NCBI GenBank assembly: GCA_038503075.1
Contig: JBCAML010000015.1
Location: forward strand, 1,178,001-1,242,000
Length of the DNA: 64,000 bases
Origin: Gyromitra esculenta
Taxonomy: Eukaryota > Ascomycota > Pezizomycetes > Pezizales > Discinaceae
Direction: 5' to 3'
Positions 10,997 through 23,205 of the stretch are shown here, piece by piece; positions within the stretch are counted from its first letter, which is position 1, and each line of letters opens with the position of its first letter. The notes beneath the pieces were generated by a model, which was not told the DNA's origin, did not search any database, and saw only the letters and a list, made by a program, of their open reading frames with translations. The position numbers and the translations under genes are program-made.

Positions 10997-13900
10997 GTAG
11001 CTCCCCTCTTCAAGCGTGAGCCCCTGCGAACACTAGGAGTAGCCAACGTCTGGGTAGCCCAAAGCTTTTCCAGTGCCGAAGTATCTACAAGGTCCACCAC
11101 AGGTTCCCAGGTAGGATGGGCATAGCCGGTCCATTCGACGAGGTATTGTTGTTTATTGCGATATATACGTTGATCCAAGATTTTCTCGATATAATACTCT
11201 TCTTGATCGTAGACAACAAGGGGCGGCGGTGGAGGGATAATTTGTCCTGAGAAAGATCGTGAGCCGCGGTTTTAACAGAGAAACATGAAATACCGGATGA
11301 TATTTGACCGACGAAGGGAGGTCAATCTCATAGGCAAATGTAAACAATTTTCTTCACTGTGTAGGGACCCATCCATTTCCAATCTAATTTCCTGGCGTTA
11401 CGAGTAGTTCTAATATTCTTCATGGATACGAAGACTTGGTCGTTGATTTGATACGCCGGGGCTGGAGTTCGGTGTTTATTAACAATGGTCTCTTGATGTC
11501 TTGAGCGGTTCTAATCTGTATCCTAAGGTGATCGTACAGCTCACTGCATCTTATTGGCAAAAGTAGCGGCGTCTTGACTCGAGGGTGATCGTCGGAACGA
11601 TAAGTATCGAATCGAGGTGGTATCCGTAATTAGCTAAAAGGGGGATACTTTCGTACTCGCCGATTCTTGGTTATTAGCCGAGAATTCCGCCATAGGTAGC
11701 CATCTGTTCCAATCTTCTTGTTGATAGGATACGTATGATCGGAGGTACTTGTTCCATTACCGCGTTTAATCTCTCTGTTTGCCGTCTGTTTGGGTGGAAA
11801 GCAGTGGACATCCGGGCTCGTATTCCTAAACGTTGGCATAATTCTTTCCAGAAATGGGCAGTGAATTGAGTGCCTCGGTCGAAGTAATGTGCGTGGGTAA
11901 ACCGTGTAGCTTCAGACGTGTTGTAGATATAGATCGCTACGTCTGGAATTGACGGTGGTATTACAAGGGATAAGGTGACGCATTTTAGACAGACGGTCAA
12001 CCACTACCATAATAGCGTCATAGCCGTTTGATTCAGGTAGGCCGGTAACGAAATCCATGAGATTTTCTTGCCATGTCGGTTAGGAATAGGTAGGGGCGGA
12101 GAACTCTTGCGCGTGCGTTGGGTTGGTTGCTTTACAGATATGGCAATTTCGGACATATCTACTGATTGACTCCCTCATCTTGGGCCAATAGAATCCTCTG
12201 GTAAGGAGTTCGAAAGTCTTGTCCCGACCTGGCCAGCGGCGGGGACGTCATGGTGTCTTTTGATCAATTCAAGGCGGAGGAAAGAAAGTCCTGAACGTAG
12301 ATACAATCTCGTAATAGAGTTTGTTGTTCTCTTCGCACTCGCTAAGGTGATCTCCTTGGATTGTTGGTCCTTATTTCGTAACGCTAGTGAGGATTTTTCA
12401 GGGAATTTATCAGCGGTATATCCTTCTTTAAAGAGTTTAAATGCTGACTCACGCGGCTTCATTCGACAAAGGTTCGACAACAAACTTACGTGATCTATAT
12501 TTTCTTTCTTTAAGACCACCTGACTTTGGTGTGCTAGTCTTTCATCCCTTCCTGGGAGATCTCCCGATCTCCGAGTTAAAGCGTCCGGTTTCCTCCTTCT
12601 TTGCCTGGTCGGTATGTGATTACGAAATCGAAGCGGGATAGACTCACCCCATCTGGCTTGACGGCGGTTGAGTTGTTTGGTGCTCATAAAATACTCGAGG
12701 TTCTTATGGTCACTGATTACGTCAATAGGATGTTTCGAGCCTTCGAGTTCCGGCGCCATTCTTCAAAGACCCGGATAATCGCCAGCAGTTCCTTGTCGTA
12801 AATTTCGTAATTACATTCCGCGTAACGTTTCTTCGAAAAGAAGGCCACCGGGTGTAGAATGCCATTATCATCGTATCATGCGATAGACTCCTCCGGATAC
12901 GAAATCTGAAGCATCCGTTTCCACGATAATTTTCTTATCGTGATCGAAATGGATAAGAATCGGGGCGGTAGTAAAGGCGTGTTTGAGGTTTTCGAAGGCT
13001 ACGTCGCTTCGACCGACCATTCAAAAGTAATACCTTTCCTAGTGAGCAGTAAGAGGGGCAGCCTAATTTAGAGAATCCTAGTATTAACCGGCGGTAAAAT
13101 TGGCAAAAACCCAAAAACGCTTGAACATCTTTTACACTCTTGGGTGTTCCCCATTCTCGAACAGCTTTGAGTTTTTCTTCATCCATTTTAATACCATCGG
13201 GGTGATACATCAAGGTACTTAGTAGTCTGTACCTCAAACTCGCATTTTTCGGGTTTTAGCAGGATGTCATTGTTCTTGAGAGTTTGAAGGACTTTGCGGA
13301 CGTGAATCTGCGCTCTTCGAAGGTATCACTGTATTTATGATATCATCTAGATAGGCGCGCAGTAAGATGTCTAGGTATTCCGTGAGACAGTCATTTACGA
13401 ATCGTTGAACGTTCAAGATTGGTTAGACCGAATGGCATAACCTGGTATTCGTAAAGCACCATACCGAGTGCGGAAGGCGGTTTTCCATTCATCTCCTCCG
13501 CAACGCGCACTTGCGATATCCATCGCGGGCGTCTAATTTGGTGTACCACTATCGCGCTTCTGCGCCCGGTCCAGCGTTTCGGATTTATGAGAGGTATAAC
13601 GATCCTTGACGGTAATAGCATTAAGGCCTCTAATCCACGCAGAGTCGTAGTGAATCCGTCAGCCTTTTGACAAATAGCACAGTGATCCGTGAGGAGCTAG
13701 CACGAACGAATCCTTTCTCAAGATTGTCCTCGATATACTTTTTAAGACAATCAGCTCTTCTCGGGACATCCCGTACAGTGGTCCGAAGGCGAGCGTCTTG
13801 TCCTTCTATCAACTGTATCTTATGGTCATAGGAGCGGCGTAAGTCCTCGCTTTCTTCTTGTCGAACATGTCCAAAAATTCATGGTATTCTGCCGGAATAC

Positions 13901-14553
13901 GTGACCTCCACTCCTCTTTGGTTGTTTTGTCATCTATGATTTTGTTTATTTCATATAATGACATGGCGTAGGCTTGTAAATTTCGTTTTCTGGTGAGAGT
14001 TCTAAAACTGGCAGCGCCAATAAATGAGATGGGATCGAGAGGAGGTGGAGACAATTGGCGAACGAGGAGCGCAGTGCAGAGTTTGGAATTAAATTCAATG
14101 CGTTTATCGGCAAAATGGAGACGGACATCATGGTAATTCATCCAAGCGTATGCTTGTGACAAGTGCAGAATGACTGCTTGTGTCACGAAACAAGGGGGCT
14201 TGTTCACAGTGGTTTTGTACCGAGAGATTGAGATTGGCGATGTGTGTGATGTCTCCTGAGCTAACCGGACGACCATCGATGACTTCAAGTTGGCGGGAGT
14301 TTTTAAGGGGGTAAGAGGCAGGAGTGCGACTCGCGAATTTCTGATCAATAAATGCAAATCCGGAGGCTCCAGTGTCTAGTAAGGCGTGTGTTTTTATGAT
14401 TTTATTGCTATGGGAAATATTGCACGATATTACAAAATGTTCCCCATCCAATCGATCCTCCACGCTTATACCGAAACCGAAACCCAGAAATCGAAAATGC
14501 AGATAGAGGTAAGAAATTTTGAACCAAGGTGCCACTGATCGACCTTGGTTGTA
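10984..14553 (-). pseudogene. Element A pol relic (protease to chromodomain)
   Basis: A decayed polyprotein read in pieces. Near 14340-14400 is the protease motif LLDTGASGFAFID. At 13391-13621 is RT sequence containing YQVMPFGLTN, and at 12935-13237 is the RT thumb ([19 protein letters not shown]). RNase H-like and connection sequence lies at 12175-12759, integrase fragments near 11700-12000 ([12 protein letters not shown], then MSTAFHPN), and the chromodomain at 10984-11178 (QQYLVEWTGYAHPTWEP). The frame changes many times, so no functional product is expected. Domain order and the terminal chromodomain define it as a chromovirus. Confidence 0.85.
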
Positions 14554-14563
14554 CTAGTTTAAA
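14522..14563 (-). promoter_or_regulatory. Element A -1 frameshift module (gag/pol)
   Basis: On the minus strand, slippery TTTAAAC (14557-14563) is followed at once by the gag stop TAG, a 6-nt spacer (TAGTAC), then stem AACCAAGG (14543-14550), a 13-nt loop and CCTTGGTT (14522-14529). Element B has the same layout with AACCAGAG/CTCTGGTT, so two stem base pairs changed together. Confidence 0.7.
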
Positions 14564-15530
14564 GACTCGTTGGCTGAGTCTGCTGATTCTAAAGTCGAAA
14601 AATTGAGGAGGAAGTGGTGGCGGTGGCAGGGAGGAGGCGGTGCAGACGGGTGGCAGGTGGGGCGGAGGCTCCTCATCAGAGGTTTCTGGGGCATGGAGGC
14701 AATTGGCGTATGAGTGATCTGGGGCGGCACAGAACATGCACTTTCCGGTGGCACGGCGCCATTGCTTTCTCTTCCTCTGAGAGTTTCCTTCGGCCGTTAA
14801 CCATTGCAGTATCGTTGGTCTGTGAGGACGAGAGAGATTGCACAAGGTCCGAAAGATAGGTCCATAGGCTAGTCCTCCCGAGAAAGGAGGAGGCAGAGGA
14901 GAGGCGGCGTGACCGAATTGACCCATATTATCTCTGGCGTTTCCTCGTTTCTCAGCCTTGCGGGCTCTGGATCCGGTTATCCAGTCGGTAAGTGAGAATC
15001 ATCTCGTGAGGCACGAATCGGTGCGAAAACCATGGCTTCTTTCAATTCCTCTGACATGCCGTGTTCTAATGCATCCATTTTTGAATTCTCATCGAAATTA
15101 AGTTGTCCCATAATTCTTTGAAAGTCACCAAATAGGCTGAGAATCACGCTTTCCTTGACGTTGTTCTCGTCGCGCGGCCTGGTTCCTGTTAGCTTCTGCG
15201 TTATGAGCTTCTGCTGAGGCCTGAGAGAATCCGTGTGACGAACCTGTTCTAGAGCGCTCCTCCCCGATTGACGGTATATAATATCATCGCGTCTCGTTTG
15301 CAAAACGGTCCTGGACCGAGTTTGGAGCGCAGCTGAAGATGAAACCGAGCCTACGACCATCGAATTTCTCCGCTCCGCATGCGCTCTGAAATGCGGCAGA
15401 GGCTGTCGGCGCGTGTGAGCGTACAGAGGCGTGAATGCGGCCGAGAGGTTTGGTCTCGCTCGTTCGTTCCTGGCGGAGTCTGGCGATAAGGCGCTGCTTC
15501 TGTAACCCTTTGATCCTGTAAGCATTATCG
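14554..15530 (-). pseudogene. Element A gag relic
   Basis: Decayed gag. The capsid-like block DFQRIMGQLNFDENSKMDAL is visible within 14977-15525. A CCHC knuckle (CMFCAAPDHSYANC) is near 14690-14740 in another frame, and the C-terminal end ESLN precedes the stop at 14554. Several frameshifts separate these pieces. Layout and end match the intact gag of element B. Confidence 0.75.
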
Positions 15531-15752
15531 ATTTGGATTTGCGGTACTGAGTTTTACCTCGTAGCTTTTCTCGTTATCCCGCGATGCTTTATTTGGTCCT
15601 CCAGCCCTATTATTTCTCGGTTCGATTGTAGAGCGGGCCATCTCTGTACGCTGGCAAAGGCTTTCCCAGTTCTGTCATACGCGCTTCCTGTAGAGGATCA
15701 ACTATGAACTCACATTTAGTTACGAGGCCAGATGACGAGATGAGCAACGTAA

Positions 15753-16140
15753 TCTCACGATGGTCTCTCTCTAAGCCCTTCAGTATCACGAAGGTGAGCA
15801 GTCTTCTTGGCGAAACCAAACGCGTTCGAGGAGTGCAGTATGGTCTACAGGTCCTACGGGGGTGTCTTGAGCGAAGTATCGGTGATGTTTTCGCGGCGAC
15901 AGCGAGGATTCTAAGGCAGAATCGAAGTGGAATTATAACAGATACAGTAGAAGTGGAACGAGAACGTTCTTAAGGAAAGAAGAAGAGAGAACCAAACACG
16001 ATCGAAATCCATCGCTTAAATACTTTCCTTAACAAAACTCATAACCGAAAAATAGCAGAAGAACAAAGAGATTGTACAATCCTCCAAATCACAATACAAC
16101 CGACAAACCCACGACTTACTATCGAGATCAATCAGCGAAA
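15753..16140 (-). repeat. Element A 5' LTR
   Basis: 388 bp. Just beyond it, on the minus strand, the internal region begins TTACGTTGCT (15743-15752), the putative primer-binding site shared with elements B and C. Confidence 0.85.
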
Positions 16141-16532
16141 AGGGGCGAGGTTTATCTTCAAGCTCTCAGGTATCACGAGATAAGCGTCTTCTTGAAGGAA
16201 AACTAGCGACGAGAGTGTTTTACGAGGTTCCACAGGCTACGGAATGTTCAAGTATAGAGGACTTGAGGACGGCGACAGCGTAAGGTTATGAGGTATAAGC
16301 AGGGTTTGTATTGTGAAATACAAGAGTAAAAACGATAGAAGGCGTTCTTAAAGAAAGAAGAAGGAAAAGTACAATAAGAGGGAAATCCTTGACATATCTG
16401 CATTAACTCGTTCGATGACAAAGACTTGACTCATTGCAACGGAAACCAGAAAGCATGAGAGCAACAACAACGTAATAACGATAGCGCCATGACATGTACC
16501 CGACGAACCAAACGAAAATGAGTCGTATGAAA
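16141..16532 (-). repeat. Element C 3' LTR, main part
   Basis: Continues the LTR whose tip is at 10585-10594. Homologous to the 5' LTR at 27703-28120 but with numerous short deletions. Ends GTATGAAA at 16532. Confidence 0.75.
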
Positions 16533-19108
16533 GTACCATAAGCATAGCCGTGAGCTCCTGCGAACACTAACGAACCTTGGGTTTACTTGGATATTGTTGG
16601 TGATAGACATCCATTGCTTCAGTTTATATGGTAATCATTTGGATTCCACGTAGGTAAGGCATAACCTGTCCATTCAACCAGATATTGCAGTTTAAAGTGG
16701 CGAATACGAGAATCAGGATCTCTCGACAAGATATTCTTCATGATCGTTGACTTGACTGGGGGTGGTGGTGGGATAATCTGACCGGGAGTGGGTCAACAGG
16801 AGCATTTGATTAGTGAAACGTGAAATACCGGATGGTATTTCATAGACGATGGTAGGTCTATTTCGTAGGCGTATGCGAGAGATTATTCGTTTCACGGGGA
16901 AGGGACCACTCACTTGTCCAATTTCCTTGAATTCTAGTCGTCCTCATGTTCTTCATGGATATGAAGACATGGTCGTGACTTTGAATGAAAGGGCGGGGAT
17001 CTGAGTCTTGGATTGCTTGTCTTTGTCATCATTTGAACTCGAAGGAAGTCTACAAGTTCTTGTCTTGAGGCGAAGTCATTGGCATCGAGTGCAGGGGAGC
17101 GGTCGTTAGAGACAACGGAGGTATCAGCGAGGATGGTAACCATAGTTGGCGAAGAAGGGTGTAGGCTTTCGTCTTGGCGACTCTTGGTTATTGGCGTGAC
17201 TCGCAATAGGTAACCATTTTGTCAGTCGTCTTGTTGGTAAGAAACATAGCGCGAAGATATTGTTCGTAACGGCGTTAAGACGTTCGGTTTGACCATCTGT
17301 TTCTGGGTGGAAAGACGTTGACATCCGAGCGGAGATATTCGGGCGTTAGCGAAGATGTTTCAAAACTTGGCGATGGCTGCGTTCCTCTATCCGAAGTGAT
17401 ATGGGAAGGTAGTCCGTGAAGTTTCCAAACATTTTGGAGGTAGAGTTCGGCCGTTTGCTCGGCGTTGACGGTTGAATTGCACGGGATAAGGTGCCGCATC
17501 TTCGAGAGTCGATCCACCACGACCATAATAGCATTAAAGCCGTTGGATTCTGGAAGACCGGTAACAAAGTCCATTGATAACTCTTCCCAGGGTCGATTAG
17601 GAATTGGGAGTGGTTTTAGGACGCCTTGGGTACCGAGGGTGCTTGGTTTTGCTCGTCGACAGGTATGACAGTTCCGCGTATAACGGCCAATATACTCTCT
17701 CATCCTTGGCCAATAAAAATGCCTTGAAATAAGTTCGAAGGACTTTTCACGTCCCGGGTGACCAGCTGAGGGGGCATCATGATGTCGTTGCAAGATGAGG
17801 AGACGAAGAGGATCATGATCGGGGATATAGAGTTTATGCCGGTAATAAAGGCGTCCGCTGACTTCAGTACAATCTCCTAGGGTGATCTCTTTGGATTGTC
17901 GTTCACCATTTTTGAGTGCTAGGAGGATTTTTTGTGGGAACGGGTCAGCATTATATCCAAGATTCATTAAAATATCGAGGGAGGCATCCAATTCAGCGGG
18001 TTCATTTGATAAAGAACCCGAAAACAAACTCAACTTAGGATCAACGTTCTTCTCCTTCAAGACTACTTGATGTTGGTGCCTTAGTCTTTCATCCCCTTCT
18101 TCAGGGAGATCTCCTGATCTCCGAGTCAGTGCGTCCGGTTTTCCTCCTTGTACCCCTGGTCTATAGGTAATGACGAAGTCAAAACGTGAAAGGTATTCAG
18201 CCCATCTGACTTGTCGTCGATTAAGTTGCTTGGTGGTCATGAAATATTCCAGGTTCTTGTGGTCCGTAATAACTGAGATAGGTAATTCTGATCCTTCAAG
18301 CTCTGGTCTCCATTCTTCGAAGCATCGGATGATCGCTAGGAGTTCTTTGTCATAGATCTCATAGTTGCATTCAGCGGGTGAATGTTTCTTGGAGAAGAAT
18401 GCCACGGGGTGGAGTACGCCATTGTCATCAAGTTGGGAGAGAACACCACCGGAGACGAAGTCGGAAGCATCGGATTCCACAAAGATCTTTTTTCGGGGGT
18501 CAAAGTGGATGAGTACAGGGGCCTTGGTGAATGCATCTTTTAGGGCTTCGAAAGCAAGTTCTGCCTCAACTGTCCATTCGAAGATAATGCCTTTTTTTGT
18601 AAAGGCGGTAAGGGGGGCAGCAAGGCGTGAGAATCCTAAAATAAATCTCCGGTAGAAATTTGCGAAACCTAAGAATGCTTGGACATGCTTAATACATTTG
18701 GGCCGGTTCCAATCTCGTACGGCTTTGAGCTTGTCTTCGTCCATTTTAATGCCTTCAGGAGTAAGGATCAAACCGAGGTATTTGATTGATTGTACGTGAA
18801 ATTCGCATTTCTCCGGTTTAAGAAGGATGTTATTGGCTTTGAGGGCATCTAGAACTTGTCTGACATGCGCTTTGTGTTCGGCGAGAGTGTCGCTATAGAT
18901 GAGGATGTCATCGAGGTAAGCCGTGCAGAAGAGGTCCAGATATTCTCGGAGGGAATCGTTTACAAACCGTTGAAAGGTACCAGGTGCGTTGGTAAGGCCG
19001 AATGGCATTACCATGTACTCGTATAGGTCATATCGAGTTCGGAAGGCAGTTTTCCATTCTTCCCCTTCGGCAATGCGGATCTGATGAAAGCCGTCACGGA
19101 GATCAAGC
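16533..19108 (-). pseudogene. Element C pol, RT to chromodomain
   Basis: The largest open block (17275-19108) reads from LDLRDGFHQIRIAEGEEWKT through YLDDILIYSD (RT active site), the RNase H block, the integrase zinc region and the first integrase motif. It breaks near 17340 after SDRGTQ, and fragments at 16713-17324 carry the rest of integrase and the linker. Sequence is very close to element B. The N-terminal neighbour at 24912-25793 was separated by the insertion of B between codons equivalent to B residues 337-339. Confidence 0.85.
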
Positions 19109-19113
19109 TTTGA

Positions 19114-19513
19114 TCTCAAGGAGCGAGATTCTCGTCAAGCTCTCAGGTATCCCCCGAGATAAGCAGTGCTACTTGAACGAGAAACCAACGACAGGAGAAA
19201 GTGCAAAGGTTCTACAGGCTCTACGAATGGTTCAAGTTATGATGACTTGAAGACGGCGACGGCGAACGATTACAAGGGGTAATCGGAGGTTTATATGTGA
19301 GTGTACAATAGAAGACGTTGCTTAAGGAAAGAAGAAGGAAAAGTACAAGATGAGGGGAAATCCCCTCGCTTATATACCACATTCCAACCCTTTCGATGAC
19401 AAAGACATGACTCATTGTAACGAGAAACTCATAGAAACATAGAGAACGACAACAGAACCCGACAACCGTATACTCATGTACCTAACCGGTTAACATAACA
19501 ACCATCCATGAAA
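19114..19513 (-). repeat. Element B 3' LTR
   Basis: 400 bp, read on the minus strand from TTTCATGG to CTTGAGA. A TATATA box is at 19371-19376, and AAGCAACGT lies 53 nt downstream at 19315-19323. Apparently identical to the LTR at 24507-24906. Confidence 0.93.
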
Positions 19514-19526
19514 GTAGCCCCCCCTC
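19514..19526 (-). other. Element B polypurine tract
   Basis: On the minus strand GAGGGGGGG then CTAC directly precedes the 3' LTR. It is a typical plus-strand primer, except for the CTAC between the purine run and the LTR end. Element A has the same arrangement (GAGGGGAG then CTAC). Confidence 0.6.
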
Positions 19527-22500
19527 ATAGCCGTGAGCTCCTGCGAACACTAATCATTCCTTCCCTTGGTTTATCCGGATATCGTTGGTGGAAAGAATCT
19601 ACAGCTTTCGTCTCTTCATGGTACTCCGCAGGTTCCCAGGTGGGCAGTGCATAGCCCGTCCATTCGACCAAGTATTGAAGTTTTCCGTGGTGCGAACGGG
19701 AATCTAGGATAGCTTCAACAAGGTATTCTTCATGGTCATTAACTTGGACGGGTGGGGGCGGCGTAATAATCTGACCGGGGAGTGGGTCGACGGGAGCTGC
19801 TTTGATCAGCGAGACGTGGAACACGGGGTGGTACTTCATCGATCTTGGGAGATCAATCTCATAGGCGTAAGCTGAAATAACACGCTTTACCGGGAAAGGG
19901 CCACTCCATTTCCAGTCCAACTTCCTCGAATTCCGCGTTGTCCTCATGTTCTTCATTGACACAAACACTTCGTCTTTTTCCTTGAACATTGGAGCGGGAG
20001 TACGGTGTCGATTTGTACTTGATTCGAAGATGTCTTGGGCTGTCTTCATCTGTACTCGGAGGAAGTCTCTAAGTTCTTCCATCTTGGAAGCGAAACTATT
20101 GGCATCGAGAGTCTGGGGGGAGCGGTCATTAGGGACAATTGAAGTGTCGAAGCGGGGGTGATAGCCATAATTCGCAAAGAAGGGCGTAGCCTTAGTACTT
20201 GCGGATTCCTGGTTATTAGCAGCGAATTCGGCGATGGGTAACCATTTTGACCAGTCGTCTTGCTGATAGGAAACATAACAACGAAGGTATTGTTCCATTA
20301 CGGCGTTGAGTCGTTCCGTTTGTCCATCGGTTTCTGGGTGGAAGGAGGTAGACATACGGGCCACAATATTCAAGCGCTGGCAGAGGTGTTTCCAAAACTT
20401 TGCGGTGAACTGTGTTCCTCTATCGGAGGTAATGTGAGAGGGAAGCCCATGGAGTTTCCAAACGTTTTGGAGGTATAGCTCGGCAGTTTGTTCGGCGTTA
20501 ATGGTAGTATTGCACGGGACAAGGTGCCGCATCTTTGAAAGTCGATCCACGATGACCATAATGGCATCAAAGCCATTAGATTCCGGGAGGCCAGTAACGA
20601 AATCCATTGACAATTCTTCCCAAGGGCGATTGGGAATCGGGAGTGGTTTTAGGACGCCGTGGGTGCCGAGAGTACTTGGTTTTGCTCGTCGGCAAGTATA
20701 GCAGTTCCGGGTATATTGTCCAATATATTCCCTCATCTTTGGCCAATAGAAACATCTTGAGATGAGTTCAAAGGATTTTTCACGTCCTGGGTGGCCGGCG
20801 GAGGGAGCGTCATGATGTCGTTGTAAGATGAGGAGGCGGAGGGGGTCGTAATCGGGGATATAGAGCTTTTGCCGGTAGAGTAAACGGCCGTTGATCTCAG
20901 TACAATCGCCTAGGGTAATCTCTTTAGATTGTCGTTCACCATTTCTAAGTGCTAGAAGGATTTTTTGTGGGAACGGGTCAGCGATATATCCTTGGTTCAT
21001 TAATACTTCGAGGGGGGCATCCAATTCAGCGGGTTCATTTGTTAAAGAACCCGAAAACAAACTCAGCTTAGGGTCTAGATTTCTCTCTTTCAGGACTACT
21101 TGGTACTGGTGTTGTAGTCTTTCATCCCCTTCTTCAGGGAGATCTCCTGATCTCCGAGTAAGAGCGTCCGGCTTTCCCCCCTGTACTCCTGGTCGGTACG
21201 TGATGACAAAGTCAAAGCGTGAGAGGTATTCTGCCCATCTAACTTGTCTCCGGTTGAGTTGCTTAGTGGTCATGAAGTACTCCAAGTTTTTATGGTCGGT
21301 GATGACAGATATGGGTAGCTCAGATCCTTCAAGCTCGGGTCTCCATTCTTCGAAGCAACGGATGATGGCTAGCAATTCTTTGTCATAGATCTCGTAGTTA
21401 CATTCAGCAGGTGAATGTTTCTTAGAGAAGAATGCCACGGGGTGCAGTATGCCTTGATCGTCGAGTTGAGAGAGGACACCGCCGGAGACGAAGTCGGAAG
21501 CGTCAGATTCAACAAAGATCTTTTTTCTGGGATCGAAGTGAATGAGTACGGGGGCTTTGGTAAAGGCGTCCTTAAGAGCTTCAAAAGCGAGTTCGGCTTC
21601 AACGGTCCATTCGAAAACAATGCCTTTTTTTGTGAAGGCAGTGAGAGGGGCAGCAAGACGAGAAAATCCTAAGATAAATCTTCGGTAAAAGTTTGCAAAA
21701 CCGAGGAAGGCTTGTACGTCTTTAATTGACTTAGGGCGATTCCAGTCTCGGACGGCTTTTAATTTATCATCGTCCATCTTGATGCCTTCGGGGGTAAGGA
21801 TTAGCCCGAGGTATTTGATAGACTGCACATGGAATTCACACTTCTCAGGTTTGAGAAGGATGTTGTTGGCTTTGAGTGCGTCGAGGACCTGTCTGACATG
21901 TACTTTATGTTCGGCGAGGGTATCGCTGTAGATCAAGATGTCATCAAGGTAAGCAGTACAGAAGAGATCCAGAAATTCTCGAAGGGAGTCGTTTACAAAT
22001 CGCTGGAAAGTGCCGGGGGCGTTGGTAAGGCCGAACGGCATTACCATGTATTCATATAGGCCATATCGAGTTCGAAAGGCGGTTTTCCATTCCTCCCCCT
22101 CGGCAATACGAATCTGATGAAAGCCATCGCGAAGGTCAAGTTTCGAGTACCACTGTGCTTTTGCAAGCCGATCCAATGTTTCTTTGATCAGGGGGGAGGT
22201 ATAACGATCTTTTACAGTAAGAGCATTGAGACCACGGTAGTCCACGCACAAACGAAGGGATCCGTCAGGTTTGGCAGCGAAAAGAACTGGGGAGCCGGCC
22301 GAAGAAGAGCTAGCACGGATAAAGCCTTTCTCCAGATTGTCTTCGATGTATTTCTTCAAAACCAGGAGTTCATCACGAGACATACCATAGAGAGGTCCAA
22401 ACGGTGGTTCTTTGCCTTCCTGTAGGGTGATTTTATGATCGTAGGGTCGGCGAGGGGGGAGTCCTTGAGCTTTAGTCTTATCAAACATGTCCAGGTACTC

Positions 22501-23205
22501 GTGATACTCAGCAGGTATTCTTTGTCTCCATTCCTCTTTAGTGGTTTTACTATCGAGGACTCTGTTTATCTCATATAGAGACATTGAGTAGACTTGAATA
22601 CCTTTTTTCCTGGCAAGCATGCGGAAACTGGCGGCACCGATGAAGGCGGCGTTAAGCTTAACTGGAGGTGGGACGGCAGCGACAGAAACAATAGGTTGTT
22701 TGGGGGCACAATGGGTGGTGCAGAACTCAGAGTTGAATTCAATGCTTTTGTTGGCGAATTGTAGGTGGATGTCATGGAGGTTCATCCACGGAATACCGAG
22801 CACTAGGGGGTAGTGTCCTAGTTTGGTGACGAAGAAGGGAGCCTTTTCATTGTGTTGTTGAATAGAGAGCTCCAGGTGACAAAGGTTGGTGATATCTCCC
22901 GAGGCAATTGTTCGGCCGTCAATGACTTCCAATTGGCGAGGGGTTTTGAGGGGAGACAATGGTAGGGAATGGTGACGCACAAAGTTTTCATCAATGAAAG
23001 CGAACCCTGAGGCTCCAGTGTCAAGAAGTGCGTGTGTTTTTATAACTTTATTTTGGTGGGAAAGGCTACATGAAACTACAAAATGTTCCCCATCCAAATT
23101 ATCCTCCACACACACATCCGACACTGAGAACCCAGAAATAGAGAACGCTGACAAAGGAAAAAACGGAACCAGAGCAGGGTCACATGGCGACTCTGGTTGA
23201 ACTAG
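19525..23205 (-). CDS. Element B pol polyprotein (PR-RT-RH-IN-chromodomain)
   Basis: Expressed, I infer, as a -1 frameshift fusion to gag. The pol frame is open from the slip site at 23205; the open block counted from 23154 has 1209 residues. Domains in that numbering: aspartic protease DTGA 45-48; RT about 270-460 with YLDD at 402-405; RNase H from IFVESDASDF (about 547) to VITDHKNL; integrase zinc region H779/H780...H788...C818-x2-C821; integrase catalytic D851, D911, E947; GPF/Y-like linker; and a chromodomain near 1150-1200 (LQYLVEWTGYALPTWEP). No frame breaks or missing catalytic residues were seen. The first ATG-type start would lie after the protease-proximal region, which supports frameshifting over independent initiation. 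A chromodomain directs such elements to modified chromatin (known for chromoviruses). Confidence 0.93.
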   Translation of the reverse strand, partial: LVQPESPCDPALVPFFPLSAFSISGFSVSDVCVEDNLDGEHFVVSCSLSHQNKVIKTHALLDTGASGFAFIDENFVRHHSLPLSPLKTPRQLEVIDGRTIASGDITNLCHLELSIQQHNEKAPFFVTKLGHYPLVLGIPWMNLHDIHLQFANKSIEFNSEFCTTHCAPKQPIVSVAAVPPPVKLNAAFIGAASFRMLARKKGIQVYSMSLYEINRVLDSKTTKEEWRQRIPAEYHEYLDMFDKTKAQGLPPRRPYDHKITLQEGKEPPFGPLYGMSRDELLVLKKYIEDNLEKGFIRASSSSAGSPVLFAAKPDGSLRLCVDYRGLNALTVKDRYTSPLIKETLDRLAKAQWYSKLDLRDGFHQIRIAEGEEWKTAFRTRYGLYEYMVMPFGLTNAPGTFQRFVNDSLREFLDLFCTAYLDDILIYSDTLAEHKVHVRQVLDALKANNILLKPEKCEFHVQSIKYLGLILTPEGIKMDDDKLKAVRDWNRPKSIKDVQAFLGFANFYRRFILGFSRLAAPLTAFTKKGIVFEWTVEAELAFEALKDAFTKAPVLIHFDPRKKIFVESDASDFVSGGVLSQLDDQGILHPVAFFSKKHSPAECNYEIYDKELLAIIRCFEEWRPELEGSELPISVITDHKNLEYFMTTKQLNRRQVRWAEYLSRFDFVITYRPGVQGGKPDALTRRSGDLPEEGDERLQHQYQVVLKERNLDPKLSLFSGSLTNEPAELDAPLEVLMNQGYIADPFPQKILLALRNGERQSKEITLGDCTEINGRLLYRQKLYIPDYDPLRLLILQRHHDAPSAGHPGREKSFELISRCFYWPKMREYIGQYTRNCYTCRRAKPSTLGTHGVLKPLPIPNRPWEELSMDFVTGLPESNGFDAIMVIVDRLSKMRHLVPCNTTINAEQTAELYLQNVWKLHGLPSHITSDRGTQFTAKFWKHLCQRLNIVARMSTSFHPETDGQTERLNAVMEQYLRCYVSYQQDDWSKWLPIAEFAANNQESASTKATPFFANYGYHPRFDTSIVPNDRSPQTLDANSFASKMEELRDFLRVQMKTAQDIFESSTNRHRTPAPMFKEKDEVFVSMKNMRTTRNSRKLDWKWSGPFPVKRVISAYAYEIDLPRSMKYHPVFHVSLIKAAPVDPLPGQIITPPPPVQVNDHEEYLVEAILDSRSHHGKLQYLVEWTGYALPTWEPAEYHEETKAVDSFHQRYPDKPREGMISVRRSSRL

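Larger units (their letters stand above)
10595..16140 (-). mobile_element. Chromovirus A (Ty3/gypsy), complete but decayed
   Basis: A 5.5-kb element flanked by the exact 5-bp duplication AGGGG (10590-10594 and 16141-16145), inserted in the 3' LTR of element C. Its LTRs are 10595-10996 and 15753-16140. They differ in length (402 and 388 bp) and by many substitutions and indels, so the element is old. It is a different subfamily from B and C. Both gag and pol have frameshifts and stops throughout. Confidence 0.85.

Noticed and set aside
19525..23154. Independent initiation of element B pol
   Set aside because: No ATG lies near the start of the protease; the first codon usable there is TTG. The conserved frameshift module explains expression better.
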